NCBI GenBank assembly: GCA_027063325.1
Contig: JAMOSA010000268.1
Span: 1-6,252 of the forward strand
Direction: 5' to 3'
DNA length: 6,252 bases
Origin: Campylobacteraceae bacterium
GTDB taxonomy: Bacteria > Campylobacterota > Campylobacteria > Campylobacterales > Sulfurovaceae
The position numbers were made by a program, and so were the translations under genes. Below, piece after piece: positions 1-5,749 of the stretch. The notes beneath the pieces are model-generated. The model did not search any database. It saw only the letters and a program-made list of their open reading frames with translations, and had not been told where the DNA came from. The number at the start of each line of letters is the position of its first letter. Position 1 is the stretch's first letter.

Positions 1-559
1 CTGCCAAAAGAGTACCAAATGATAAATTCCCAAAATTGTATCTATCTATATAGAGCAACAACATAAGGTTTGCATAAAATACTATTGGAGTATATATATA
101 CCCTTTGTTGTATAGATAGATAATGGCAACTATAATTAAAATCAAAAAAATAAATACTTTTGGGTACAGCAAACCATCTTTATAGAGTATATAGATTCTC
201 TCAGTTTTACCACTGTTTGAGATAATCTTGAGTCTATCACCACTTTTTATATCTAATATTATGCCTTTTGTACTATTTTTTAATCTTTTGGTATTGAATA
301 TAATCTCTAAAGTACTATCTGTTGGAGTTATTATTTTTATCTTAAGAGTATCTTTGAACACAAATTCACATGAAGTTGCTCTATTGCTTAAAGATGTCAG
401 AATAAAATAATCTCTATTTTGAGTAATTAATGATTGAAGCGGAGTATCCTTCTTTATATCATACAAGCTACTGCTTATCTTTATATATTCACTGCCAAAA
501 GGATTGAGCAAAACAGATAAAAATAGAATAATAGATATTAAAAATACTCTTTTTATCAA
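1..559 (-). CDS. Unknown exported/membrane protein, 3' end beyond window
   Basis: I do not recognise this gene. The minus-strand frame is open for 186 codons from 559 to the left edge, with no stop. A TAA lies immediately before the TTG at 559-557, so that TTG is the first possible start. It gives a credible signal peptide or anchor (residues 1-19, IKRV then mostly I/L/F/V). Residues 23-131 form a hydrophilic, beta-rich extracytoplasmic-looking segment with one Cys (C64). Two hydrophobic helices follow at about 133-150 and 153-171, so it is probably a membrane protein with a periplasmic N-terminal domain and further membrane segments outside the window. A weak GGA lies 6 nt before the TTG. 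The gene starts 50 nt after tRNA-Leu on the same strand with no terminator seen between them, so co-transcription is plausible. The layout recalls membrane sensors with an extracytoplasmic domain, but no motif supports a function. Confidence 0.7.
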   Translation of the reverse strand, partial: MIKRVFLISIILFLSVLLNPFGSEYIKISSSLYDIKKDTPLQSLITQNRDYFILTSLSNRATSCEFVFKDTLKIKIITPTDSTLEIIFNTKRLKNSTKGIILDIKSGDRLKIISNSGKTERIYILYKDGLLYPKVFIFLILIIVAIIYLYNKGYIYTPIVFYANLMLLLYIDRYNFGNLSFGTLLA

Positions 560-609
560 TTATAATCCAATCTGTATATAGATAGTTTAAAGAAGAAGTA
601 GATCTATTA

Positions 610-695
610 TGGTGCGGCAGAGAGGATTTGAACCTCCACGGGCATACGCCCACCAGCCCCTCAAGCTGGCGTGTCTACCGTTCCACCACTGCCGC
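610..695 (-). tRNA. tRNA-Leu (anticodon GAG)
   Basis: Read on the minus strand, this is an 86-nt class II tRNA with a long variable arm. The acceptor stem GCGGCAG (695-689) pairs with CTGCCGC (620-614), followed by discriminator A613 and an encoded CCA (612-610). The anticodon stem CCAGC/GCTGG (669-665 and 657-653) encloses the loop TTGAGGG, which places anticodon GAG at 662-660 and so decodes CUC/CUU leucine codons. The variable arm is a GGGC/GCCC hairpin. The T arm carries the standard TTCAAAT loop. All arms pair well and nothing suggests a pseudogene. It lies between atpE and an unknown membrane-protein gene, all on the same strand. Confidence 0.97.
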
Positions 696-700
696 GTAGC

Positions 701-735
701 AAAAAGCGTTGGGCGGAATTATAACCGCTCAACAC
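701..735 (-). terminator. Probable rho-independent terminator of atpE
   Basis: On the minus strand, 22 nt after the atpE stop, an 11-bp hairpin forms between GTGTTGAGCGG (735-725) and CCGCCCAACGC (716-706), with one A-C mismatch and one T-G wobble. The loop is 8 nt (TTATAATT) and TTTTT follows directly (705-701). This is a good intrinsic terminator for the abundant atpE message. The loop also contains a consensus -10 box that may start the tRNA transcript. Confidence 0.7.
718..723 (-). promoter_or_regulatory. Candidate -10 box for tRNA-Leu
   Basis: A perfect TATAAT reads on the minus strand at 723-718. It would place transcription start near 711, about 16 nt before the tRNA 5' end, a usual distance. 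There is no recognisable -35, as is common for Campylobacterota sigma-70 promoters. The box lies inside the loop of the atpE terminator hairpin, so the same bases would serve two roles. The position relative to the tRNA makes a chance match less likely, but it is untested. Confidence 0.55.
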
Positions 736-756
736 TTAAGAATCTCTTAGAATAAA

Positions 757-1062
757 TTATCCCAAGAATGGGTTTGCATACAATGCAATCAAAGCAATAA
801 CAAGTGTATAGATAACTTGAGCTTCAATCATCGCAAGTGCAATAAACATTGTAGTCATCAATTTACCGCCAAGACCTGGGTTTCTTGCAGTACCGGCAAT
901 TGTTGCTGCAGCAGTGTGACCCATACCAATAGCTCCACCAAGTGCAGCCAAACCAAGACCAACACCAGCAGCTACTACTGAATATGCTTGAATCATAGAT
1001 TCACCCTCACCTGCAAATGCAAAAGCTCCAAGAGCTAGAAAAAGTGCAAAAATCTTTTTCAT
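757..1062 (-). CDS. atpE: ATP synthase F0 subunit c
   Basis: This encodes the proton-carrying rotor-ring subunit of the F1F0 ATP synthase in the inner membrane. The 101-aa product has a signal-peptide-like N-terminus (about residues 1-17, KKIFALFLALGAFAFA) typical of Campylobacterota AtpE. A Gly/Ala-rich helix 1 follows (about 28-57), then the polar loop with R60-N61-P62 that contacts the F1 stalk, and helix 2 (about 68-95) with the ion-binding, DCCD-reactive carboxylate E80. Helix 1 has no Gln at the site used by Na+-type rings and A81 replaces their Ser/Thr, which points to H+ coupling. I chose ATG 1062 over the in-frame ATGs at 1119 and 1113 because AAGGA lies 8 nt upstream and the family N-terminus begins here. 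As is usual in this group, no other atp gene is adjacent. A terminator follows and a TATAAT lies about 108 nt upstream. Confidence 0.97.
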   Translation of the reverse strand: MKKIFALFLALGAFAFAGEGESMIQAYSVVAAGVGLGLAALGGAIGMGHTAAATIAGTARNPGLGGKLMTTMFIALAMIEAQVIYTLVIALIALYANPFLG

Positions 1063-1111
1063 TATTAAAATCCTTAGAAGTTTTTTAGGTTTAAAGTCCC
1101 TAAGACTCTCC

Positions 1112-1164
1112 ATATTCAAGTCCGTTCGGCTTGCGTATCCCTACTTATCACCTGAATATCGGAC
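1112..1164 (-). other. atpE leader with two crossing complementary pairs
   Basis: In the atpE 5' untranslated region (minus strand), GTCCG (1164-1160) is complementary to CGGAC (1124-1120), and ATATTCA (1159-1153), which directly follows the first segment, is complementary to TGAATAT (1118-1112). The order is stem1-5', stem2-5', stem1-3', stem2-3', so the helices cross. They would form a pseudoknot-like fold or two mutually exclusive hairpins. There is no nucleotide between the first two segments and about 28 nt between the second and third, so a compact classical H-type pseudoknot is unlikely. The segments lie 50-102 nt upstream of the start codon. Confidence 0.3.
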
Positions 1165-1169
1165 GCAAA

Positions 1170-1175
1170 ATTATA
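1170..1175 (-). promoter_or_regulatory. Candidate -10 box for atpE
   Basis: A perfect TATAAT reads on the minus strand at 1175-1170. Upstream of it is strongly AT-rich sequence with A and T runs (1181-1204), consistent with the AT-periodic upstream regions of Campylobacterota housekeeping promoters that lack a -35. Transcription from here would give an atpE leader of roughly 100 nt. Confidence 0.6.
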
Positions 1176-1215
1176 TCCAAAATTGATTAAAAAATCTTTT
1201 TTTTCAGCCCCTTGC

Positions 1216-1224
1216 TGATACAAT
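1216..1224 (+). promoter_or_regulatory. Candidate extended -10 promoter for tolB
   Basis: TGATACAAT matches an extended -10 (TGn followed by TACAAT, one mismatch to TATAAT), 42 nt before the tolB start. A second TACAAT lies at 1238-1243 and could serve instead. No convincing -35 was seen. The promoter diverges from that of atpE across a shared AT-rich spacer. Confidence 0.4.
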
Positions 1225-1266
1225 CACTACCAATAGATACAATAATATATTATAAAAAGGCAAAAT

Positions 1267-2547
1267 ATGCTCAAAAAACATCTTTTGATAATCCTCTTTG
1301 GCACCTTTTTAATATTTGGCAACAGACTCTATGCACTTGATGCAAAATTGACAATTGAAAAGGAGGTTGACTCAAGAAGTTATATAGAGGTAATAGATAT
1401 TGACAATCACAATATAGGTGGTATTGGCAAAAAGGTATATGATATAATCTTTGCCGATATGAAAATCAGTGGCAATATGGTACCACAAAAGCCACAAATA
1501 GAGGAGGATTTTAGCTTTGATTTGGAGCAAAATAGTACCAAAGACTCAAATAAAAAAGAGGCCACATATACACTCAAATATAGATTTCGCAAAGAGAGTA
1601 ATAGAGCAGACTTGGTAGTAAAACTCTACAAAAAGAGTACACAAAAACCGATATTTAAAAATAGATACCATATAACTGTACCAGCAAAATATCCATTTTT
1701 GATACACAGGGCAATAAGTGATATAAACAGTGCTTTGGGATTTGAGAGTATAGAGTGGATAAATAGATATCTTTTAATATCCCAATATACAGGGAAAAAA
1801 CAGAGTGAAATACTCATTACTGATTATACATTAAATTATATCAAAAGGGTAATTAGTGGTGGATTGAATCTATTTCCACTTTGGGGAGATAGAGATCAAA
1901 AGAGTTTTTACTATACCAATTTCAATACTGGTATGCCAGTACTCTACAGACTCGATTTAACTACTGGCAAACAGAATAAAATCATATCTTCAAACGGTAT
2001 GCTTGTATGCTCTGATATAAGTAAAGACAACAATAGAGTACTACTAACTATGGCTCCTAATGGGCAACCAGATATATATGAGTATAATCTAAATACAAAA
2101 ACAACAAAGAGATTGACTACATTTAGCGGAATTGATGTAAATGGCAAATATGCAGATAGTGAACAGAGCCTGGTATTTGTATCAAATAGACTTGGTAATC
2201 CAAATATATTCAAAAAGAGTATATCTGGTGGCAATGGGGTAGAACAGCTGGTATTTGGTGGCAAAGATAATAACTCTTGTGATACTTATGATAAAAAAGT
2301 AGTATATTCAAGCAAAGAGGATAATGGAGAGTTTAATATATATATCACCTCAACCGAGGGTGAGGATAGTATGCCACTTACTTCAACAGGTATTAACCAA
2401 TATCCAAGATTCTCAGCAGATGGCAATATAGTACTGTATATAAAAAGATCACCGAAGGGTAATTTGGTAGGATATATAGGTTTGCAGACAAAACAGACTC
2501 TGCAATTTGATTTGGGATTGAAAAAAATACAATCAATTGATTGGTAA
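1267..2547 (+). CDS. tolB: Tol-Pal system periplasmic beta-propeller TolB
   Basis: TolB is the periplasmic component of the Tol-Pal envelope system. In studied species it binds Pal and is released by TolA to help the outer membrane constrict at division. The 426-aa product is normal length for the family. A signal peptide spans residues 1-23, with likely cleavage after LYA. The N-terminal alpha/beta domain (about 25-160) includes the early IGGIGKKVYDIIFADMKISG stretch. It is followed by the C-terminal propeller (about 160-426) with recurring WD40-like PD40 blades, for example around GQPDIYEYNL, GNPNIFKKSI, GEFNIYITST and YPRFSADG. AAGG lies 6 nt before the ATG. A cpoB-like gene follows after 9 nt with its ribosome site overlapping the tolB stop, so the two form an operon. 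The usual upstream tolQ/R/A-type genes are replaced by divergent atpE, and pal is missing downstream. Confidence 0.93.
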   Translation: MLKKHLLIILFGTFLIFGNRLYALDAKLTIEKEVDSRSYIEVIDIDNHNIGGIGKKVYDIIFADMKISGNMVPQKPQIEEDFSFDLEQNSTKDSNKKEATYTLKYRFRKESNRADLVVKLYKKSTQKPIFKNRYHITVPAKYPFLIHRAISDINSALGFESIEWINRYLLISQYTGKKQSEILITDYTLNYIKRVISGGLNLFPLWGDRDQKSFYYTNFNTGMPVLYRLDLTTGKQNKIISSNGMLVCSDISKDNNRVLLTMAPNGQPDIYEYNLNTKTTKRLTTFSGIDVNGKYADSEQSLVFVSNRLGNPNIFKKSISGGNGVEQLVFGGKDNNSCDTYDKKVVYSSKEDNGEFNIYITSTEGEDSMPLTSTGINQYPRFSADGNIVLYIKRSPKGNLVGYIGLQTKQTLQFDLGLKKIQSIDW

Positions 2548-2556
2548 GGAGTATAT

Positions 2557-3261
2557 ATGAAATATTTTTGGATAACAATAGCACTGCTAAATTTTTTGAT
2601 AGCAGAACCATCTGTATATGGACACAGATACTCAAGTAGTTCAAATAACACTATAATAGCTCTAAAGCAGCAAATTGCATCTATGCAAGAGGAGATTGAG
2701 GGGTTAAAGAGTATTCTAAATGGACTTTTAGCTCAAGTAGAGAGACTAAAAAGAGCAAAAAATAAAACTTCAAGCAACCAAGAGATAGAAGCACTCAAAT
2801 ACCGTATTGAGCAATTAGAACAAAACAGCCAAAACAAAAGCCATACAACCAGCCAAAAGAGTACAAAGACAAAAGCCAAACAAACAAATTCTCTCAACAG
2901 TGTCAACTCTGCAAAGATATATAGCAAAGCTGTAAGATTATATAGCAAAAAGAGATACACTGAAGCCAAAAAGAGATTTGAGATATTGTTGCAAAGAGGT
3001 TACAAAAGAGCATCTTCAAACTTTTATATGGGTGAAATATCATACTATACAAAAAACTACAAAGATGCAATCAAATATTATCATGATAGTGCTACACTAA
3101 ATGATGGTGCAAGTTATATGGATACACTACTACTTCATACTGCAATATCTTTGTATAAAACTGGTAGCAAAAAGGAGGCAAAAGGATTTTTTCAAGCTAT
3201 TGTTGATGGATACCACGGAACCTACAGTGCGAAGATAGCTAAAAAATATCTTAAAAAATGA
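2557..3261 (+). CDS. cpoB: CpoB/YbgF-like periplasmic coiled-coil TPR protein
   Basis: CpoB (YbgF) is the periplasmic Tol-associated protein that in E. coli links the Tol machine to peptidoglycan synthesis at division. That role is inferred here from family and position. The 234-aa product has a signal peptide (about residues 1-16 or 1-22). A heptad-rich coiled coil runs about 31-65 and 74-89, with regular I/L positions such as LKQQIASMQEEIEGL and IEALKYRIEQLE. A Ser/Thr/Lys/Gln-rich linker spans about 90-117, and a C-terminal block of three TPR-like units about 119-220 (AKIYSKAVRLYSKKRYTEA, then SNFYMGEISYYTKNYKDA, then LLLHTAISLYKTGSKKEA). This is the family order of trimerising coiled coil, linker and TPR. 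The AAGGAG ribosome site overlaps the tolB stop. In Campylobacter, pal sits between tolB and the equivalent gene; here it does not. No terminator was seen after it. Confidence 0.82.
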   Translation: MKYFWITIALLNFLIAEPSVYGHRYSSSSNNTIIALKQQIASMQEEIEGLKSILNGLLAQVERLKRAKNKTSSNQEIEALKYRIEQLEQNSQNKSHTTSQKSTKTKAKQTNSLNSVNSAKIYSKAVRLYSKKRYTEAKKRFEILLQRGYKRASSNFYMGEISYYTKNYKDAIKYYHDSATLNDGASYMDTLLLHTAISLYKTGSKKEAKGFFQAIVDGYHGTYSAKIAKKYLKK

Positions 3262-3293
3262 TGTATAGCAATTTCCACAGATAATATTTAGTA

Positions 3294-3299
3294 TATAAT
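3294..3299 (+). promoter_or_regulatory. Candidate -10 box for first REC/HD-GYP-like gene
   Basis: A perfect TATAAT lies 49 nt upstream of the start codon, in an AT-rich gap with no obvious -35. Transcription would begin near 3306, giving a leader of about 43 nt that contains the entire G10 tract. The tract is therefore transcribed and not part of the promoter spacer. Confidence 0.55.
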
Positions 3300-3314
3300 T
3301 TGTTTATTACAAAT
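3298..3314 (+). repeat. Short inverted repeat at the predicted transcription start
   Basis: ATTTGT and ACAAAT flank a 5-nt spacer (TTATT) and overlap the end of the -10 box and the predicted start site. Two further outer base pairs follow after one mismatch. The position fits a repressor operator, but it is short and AT-rich, so chance is possible. Confidence 0.3.
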
Positions 3315-3334
3315 AATATATCAGTAGGGATAAA

Positions 3335-3344
3335 GGGGGGGGGG
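3335..3344 (+). repeat. Poly-G tract (G10) in the ribosome-binding region
   Basis: Ten consecutive G residues end 4 nt before the ATG at 3349, exactly where the Shine-Dalgarno sequence belongs. An AGGGA at 3326-3330 lies just upstream of the tract, so tract length would set its distance to the ATG. G tracts of about eight or more are known slipped-strand phase-variation sites in Campylobacter and Helicobacter. This tract is non-coding: an in-frame TAA lies at 3331-3333, so length changes would alter translation efficiency and not the reading frame. A sequencing length error is possible at such a homopolymer. Confidence 0.85.
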
Positions 3345-3348
3345 TAAA

Positions 3349-4491
3349 ATGCATATTGATATACATGATAATTTACAAAACACTAGTAATATAGAGATAG
3401 ATAATGTAAATATACTTATAGTAGATGATGATTCATTCAATAGATTACTAATAAAATCACTCTTTGATAAAAAATCTAATAAAAATATATGTGTATATGA
3501 AGCTGAGGAGGGAAGAGAGGGTTTAGATATACTAAACCAAAAAGATAAAGATATAGATGTAATACTTTTAGATTTACATATGCCAGGAATGAATGGATAT
3601 GCATTCCTAGAAGCACTCAAAAGATACAAACAAAACTTTGAAGATTTGATTGTAATAGCAATTACAACTGATATTGATGAAAAGGAGCATCTCATATCAG
3701 CTGGTGCTGATGATTTGATAGCAAAACCCTTTAAACTCGATATTTTGGAATCAAAAATATACAAATACCTAAAGAAAAAGAGTACTGCAAATCAGTGTAT
3801 CACAGAACGAGAGAGTGCTACGCCATGTGCCTCATGCAAAGCAGTAGATATAAGCAAAATAGAAGAGGCACAAAGAAAGATGTTTTATAGAATGAGTGTT
3901 TTGAGATTTGCATCCAAACCATCAAAATATATGGAGAGACAAGTATCAGCCTATATAGCAAAAGATATGGCATACAAAATGGGATTTACACCAAATCAAG
4001 CCAAAAATATACACTGCTCTACAATAATAAGAGATATAGGTTTAATATCACTGCCAAGTATATTTTCACACAAAAGAAGATTATCAGATGATGCCAAAAG
4101 AAAAACTATAGAGTATATTATAAAAGGTTCCAAACTCTTTGATAGTATGATAGAAACCAGCTTTACACAGAGTGCAAAACAGATAATTTTGGAGTACAAA
4201 GAGAGATATGATGGCAAAGGTACACCAAAGGGACTAAAGGGTAATAAGATATGTAAAGAGGCAACAATTGTATCTATTGTAGATATGTTTGAAGGATTAC
4301 TCAACAATAGATCATACAGACAAAAGAGTAGTTTTACTCCAGATGAAGCTTATGAGATATTCAAAAGTGAAAAGAGCAAAAAATTCCATCCAGATATTTT
4401 AGATATATTTTTAGAAAATTATGATTACTACATGAATATCAAAAATATATACAATAGTAAGTTTCAAAAGAAGTTGGATAGGCTGATATAA
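3349..4491 (+). CDS. Response regulator with REC and degenerate HD-GYP-like domain (copy 1)
   Basis: This 380-aa cytoplasmic two-component output protein begins with a complete REC domain (about residues 20-142): acid pair D26/D27, phospho-acceptor D75 in LLDLHMPGMNG, T106 and K126-P127. A linker (about 143-170) contains C150 and a C160-A-S-C163 pair. Residues about 171-370 follow the HD-GYP pattern, including RDIGLISLP, KERYDGKGTPKGLKG and the helix with D312. The catalytic set is eroded: the HD motif is R228-D229, the DIGK lysine is L232, the HHE motif is Y283-K284-E285, and the GYP tyrosine is T292. Normal HD-GYP enzymes use these histidines for metals and hydrolyse cyclic di-GMP, so I infer a non-hydrolytic binding or scaffold role. 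It is a tandem paralog of the gene at 4613-5740, roughly half identical by eye. Translation is probably governed by the adjacent G10 tract. The first ATG after the in-frame stop was chosen. Confidence 0.88.
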   Translation: MHIDIHDNLQNTSNIEIDNVNILIVDDDSFNRLLIKSLFDKKSNKNICVYEAEEGREGLDILNQKDKDIDVILLDLHMPGMNGYAFLEALKRYKQNFEDLIVIAITTDIDEKEHLISAGADDLIAKPFKLDILESKIYKYLKKKSTANQCITERESATPCASCKAVDISKIEEAQRKMFYRMSVLRFASKPSKYMERQVSAYIAKDMAYKMGFTPNQAKNIHCSTIIRDIGLISLPSIFSHKRRLSDDAKRKTIEYIIKGSKLFDSMIETSFTQSAKQIILEYKERYDGKGTPKGLKGNKICKEATIVSIVDMFEGLLNNRSYRQKSSFTPDEAYEIFKSEKSKKFHPDILDIFLENYDYYMNIKNIYNSKFQKKLDRLI

Positions 4492-4504
4492 AGTTTAAAG
4501 GAGT

Positions 4505-4522
4505 TGATTATTTATTTAATCA
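4505..4522 (+). repeat. Inverted repeat upstream of the second paralog's promoter
   Basis: TGATTA and TAATCA flank a 6-nt spacer, with an outer T-G pair. It lies 13 nt after the stop of copy 1 and ends 11 nt before the TATAAT at 4534, so it covers the -35 region. There is no T run after it, so an operator is more likely than a terminator. Confidence 0.35.
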
Positions 4523-4533
4523 GCTAAAAGGGG

Positions 4534-4539
4534 TATAAT
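4534..4539 (+). promoter_or_regulatory. Candidate -10 box for second REC/HD-GYP-like gene
   Basis: A perfect TATAAT preceded by GGGG lies 73 nt upstream of the start codon, giving a predicted transcript start near 4546. It suggests that the second paralog and the FIST gene can be transcribed independently of the poly-G-associated first copy. Confidence 0.55.
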
Positions 4540-4547
4540 TTTGAATC

Positions 4548-4583
4548 TGGTTTAAAAACAATATATATTGTAAATATAAACCA
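4548..4583 (+). repeat. Nested palindrome in the leader of the second paralog
   Basis: A perfect 14-bp palindrome, ACAATATATATTGT (4558-4571), is nested inside an outer inverted repeat, TGGTTTA (4548-4554) with TAAACCA (4577-4583). In RNA this would fold into a stem-loop at the very 5' end of the predicted transcript, possibly stabilising it. In DNA the palindrome could be a dimeric regulator site. It is AT-rich, so the inner part alone is weak evidence, but the GC-containing outer arms strengthen it. Confidence 0.5.
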
Positions 4584-4612
4584 AACTTAATAGTAATGGT
4601 ATAGGAGTATGT

Positions 4613-5740
4613 ATGAATAATAATATAGTAGGAGATATAAAAGAGGGCATCATATCAAAAGATGAAATTATCAATATACTTATTATTGATGATGACTATT
4701 TTAATAGATTACTTGTACGCTTTTTGATAGATAGATTGTCAAATATCACACTCTATGAAGCAAAAGAGGGTCAAGAGGGATTAGATATACTCGATAAAGA
4801 GTCTATAGATGTAGTACTTTTAGATCTCCATATGCCAGGGATGAATGGATATACATTCTTAGAAGCTATAAAACACAAAAGCAGATATGAAAATCTGATA
4901 ATTATTGTAATTACAACAGATATTGATGAAAAAGAGAATATTCTTGCTATGGGAGCTGATGATTTGGTTCCAAAACCATTCAAGCTGGAAGTTTTACAAC
5001 CAAAAATTCTTGACAATCTACACAAAAAGAGAAAAAAACTAAAAATTCATACTACAAAAAAAGAAAAGTTTAAATATGATAAAAACAAAACATATAAACT
5101 AGAAGAGATTGAAGCAGAGCAAAGAAAGCACTTTTATAAACTAATAGCACTAAGGTTTGCTTCAGCACCAACTAAATATATACAAAGACAACTCTCAGCA
5201 CATATAGCAAAAGATATGGCTAAAAGATATGGATTTGATGACAATCATACCAAAAATATACACTGTTCAGTAGTCATTAGAGATATAGGTCTAATTGCAC
5301 TCCCTGGGGTCATTAATCACAATAAAAAAATTACTACAAAAGTAAAAAAGAGAATAAATAGATATATATTTCAAGGACACAAATTATTTAGCGATAAAAT
5401 AGAGAGTGATTTTACACATACTGCACAAAGTATAATACAAGGGTACAAAGAGAGATTTGACGGCAAGGGAATACCAAAAGGTTTAAGAGGTGATGAAATA
5501 TCAACAGAAGCTTATATAGCATCAATAGCAGATCTATTTGAAGCTCTTTTGCATACTAGAGAGTATAGAGACAAACAGTTTTATACTCCAAATGAGGCTT
5601 ATGATATATTTGTAGCAGAAAGAGGCAAAAAATTTGATCCTAAAATTTTGGATCTCTTTTTGCAAAAGTATGATTCATATATGGAGCTTAGAAAGATGTA
5701 TATCCAAAAAGCCGAACAGAAATTTAATAACTTGATATAA
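4613..5740 (+). CDS. Response regulator with REC and degenerate HD-GYP-like domain (copy 2)
   Basis: This 375-aa protein is the tandem paralog of the gene at 3349-4491. Its REC domain (about residues 20-137) is complete: D26/D27, phospho-acceptor D71, T101 and K121-P122. The linker (about 138-162) is strongly Lys-rich and lacks the cysteines of copy 1. The HD-GYP-derived domain (about 163-365) carries the same losses: R223-D224 replaces HD, L227 replaces the DIGK lysine, Y278-K279-E280 replaces HHE, and GIP (286-288) replaces GYP, while D307 in IADLFEAL is kept. Shared losses with retained fold motifs argue that the state predates the duplication and is maintained. I infer a phospho-switch for a binding or interaction domain and not a phosphodiesterase. 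AGGAG lies 5 nt before the ATG, so this copy has a normal ribosome site. The FIST gene follows after 9 nt with its ribosome site on this gene's stop. Confidence 0.9.
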   Translation: MNNNIVGDIKEGIISKDEIINILIIDDDYFNRLLVRFLIDRLSNITLYEAKEGQEGLDILDKESIDVVLLDLHMPGMNGYTFLEAIKHKSRYENLIIIVITTDIDEKENILAMGADDLVPKPFKLEVLQPKILDNLHKKRKKLKIHTTKKEKFKYDKNKTYKLEEIEAEQRKHFYKLIALRFASAPTKYIQRQLSAHIAKDMAKRYGFDDNHTKNIHCSVVIRDIGLIALPGVINHNKKITTKVKKRINRYIFQGHKLFSDKIESDFTHTAQSIIQGYKERFDGKGIPKGLRGDEISTEAYIASIADLFEALLHTREYRDKQFYTPNEAYDIFVAERGKKFDPKILDLFLQKYDSYMELRKMYIQKAEQKFNNLI

Positions 5741-5749
5741 GGAGGTTGG

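Noticed and set aside
228..410. Plus-strand open frame of 60 codons
   Set aside because: It lies opposite the longer minus-strand gene, has no ribosome site and no recognisable motif; treated as a shadow.
1063..1119. In-frame upstream ATGs that would lengthen AtpE by 19 residues
   Set aside because: The extension is charged (NMESLRDFKPKKLL) and unlike the family, and the good AAGGA site serves the ATG at 1062.
1205..1217. CAGC/GCTG mini-hairpin next to a T8 run
   Set aside because: The T run precedes the hairpin on the plus strand and becomes an A run after it on the minus strand, so it is not a terminator for either gene.
1407..2651. Several minus-strand open frames across tolB and the start of cpoB
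   Set aside because: They mirror well-supported plus-strand genes, have no family features and no promoters.
3331..3348. Poly-G tract as a frame-switching element inside a coding region
   Set aside because: An in-frame TAA precedes it and I found no plausible upstream start in the other frames: one is closed by TAA at 3314, and the other offers only a TTG at 3300 that lies before the predicted transcript start.
4505..4522. Inverted repeat as a terminator for copy 1
   Set aside because: The stem is AT-rich and followed by CTAAAAGGGG with no T tract; its place over a -35 region fits an operator better.
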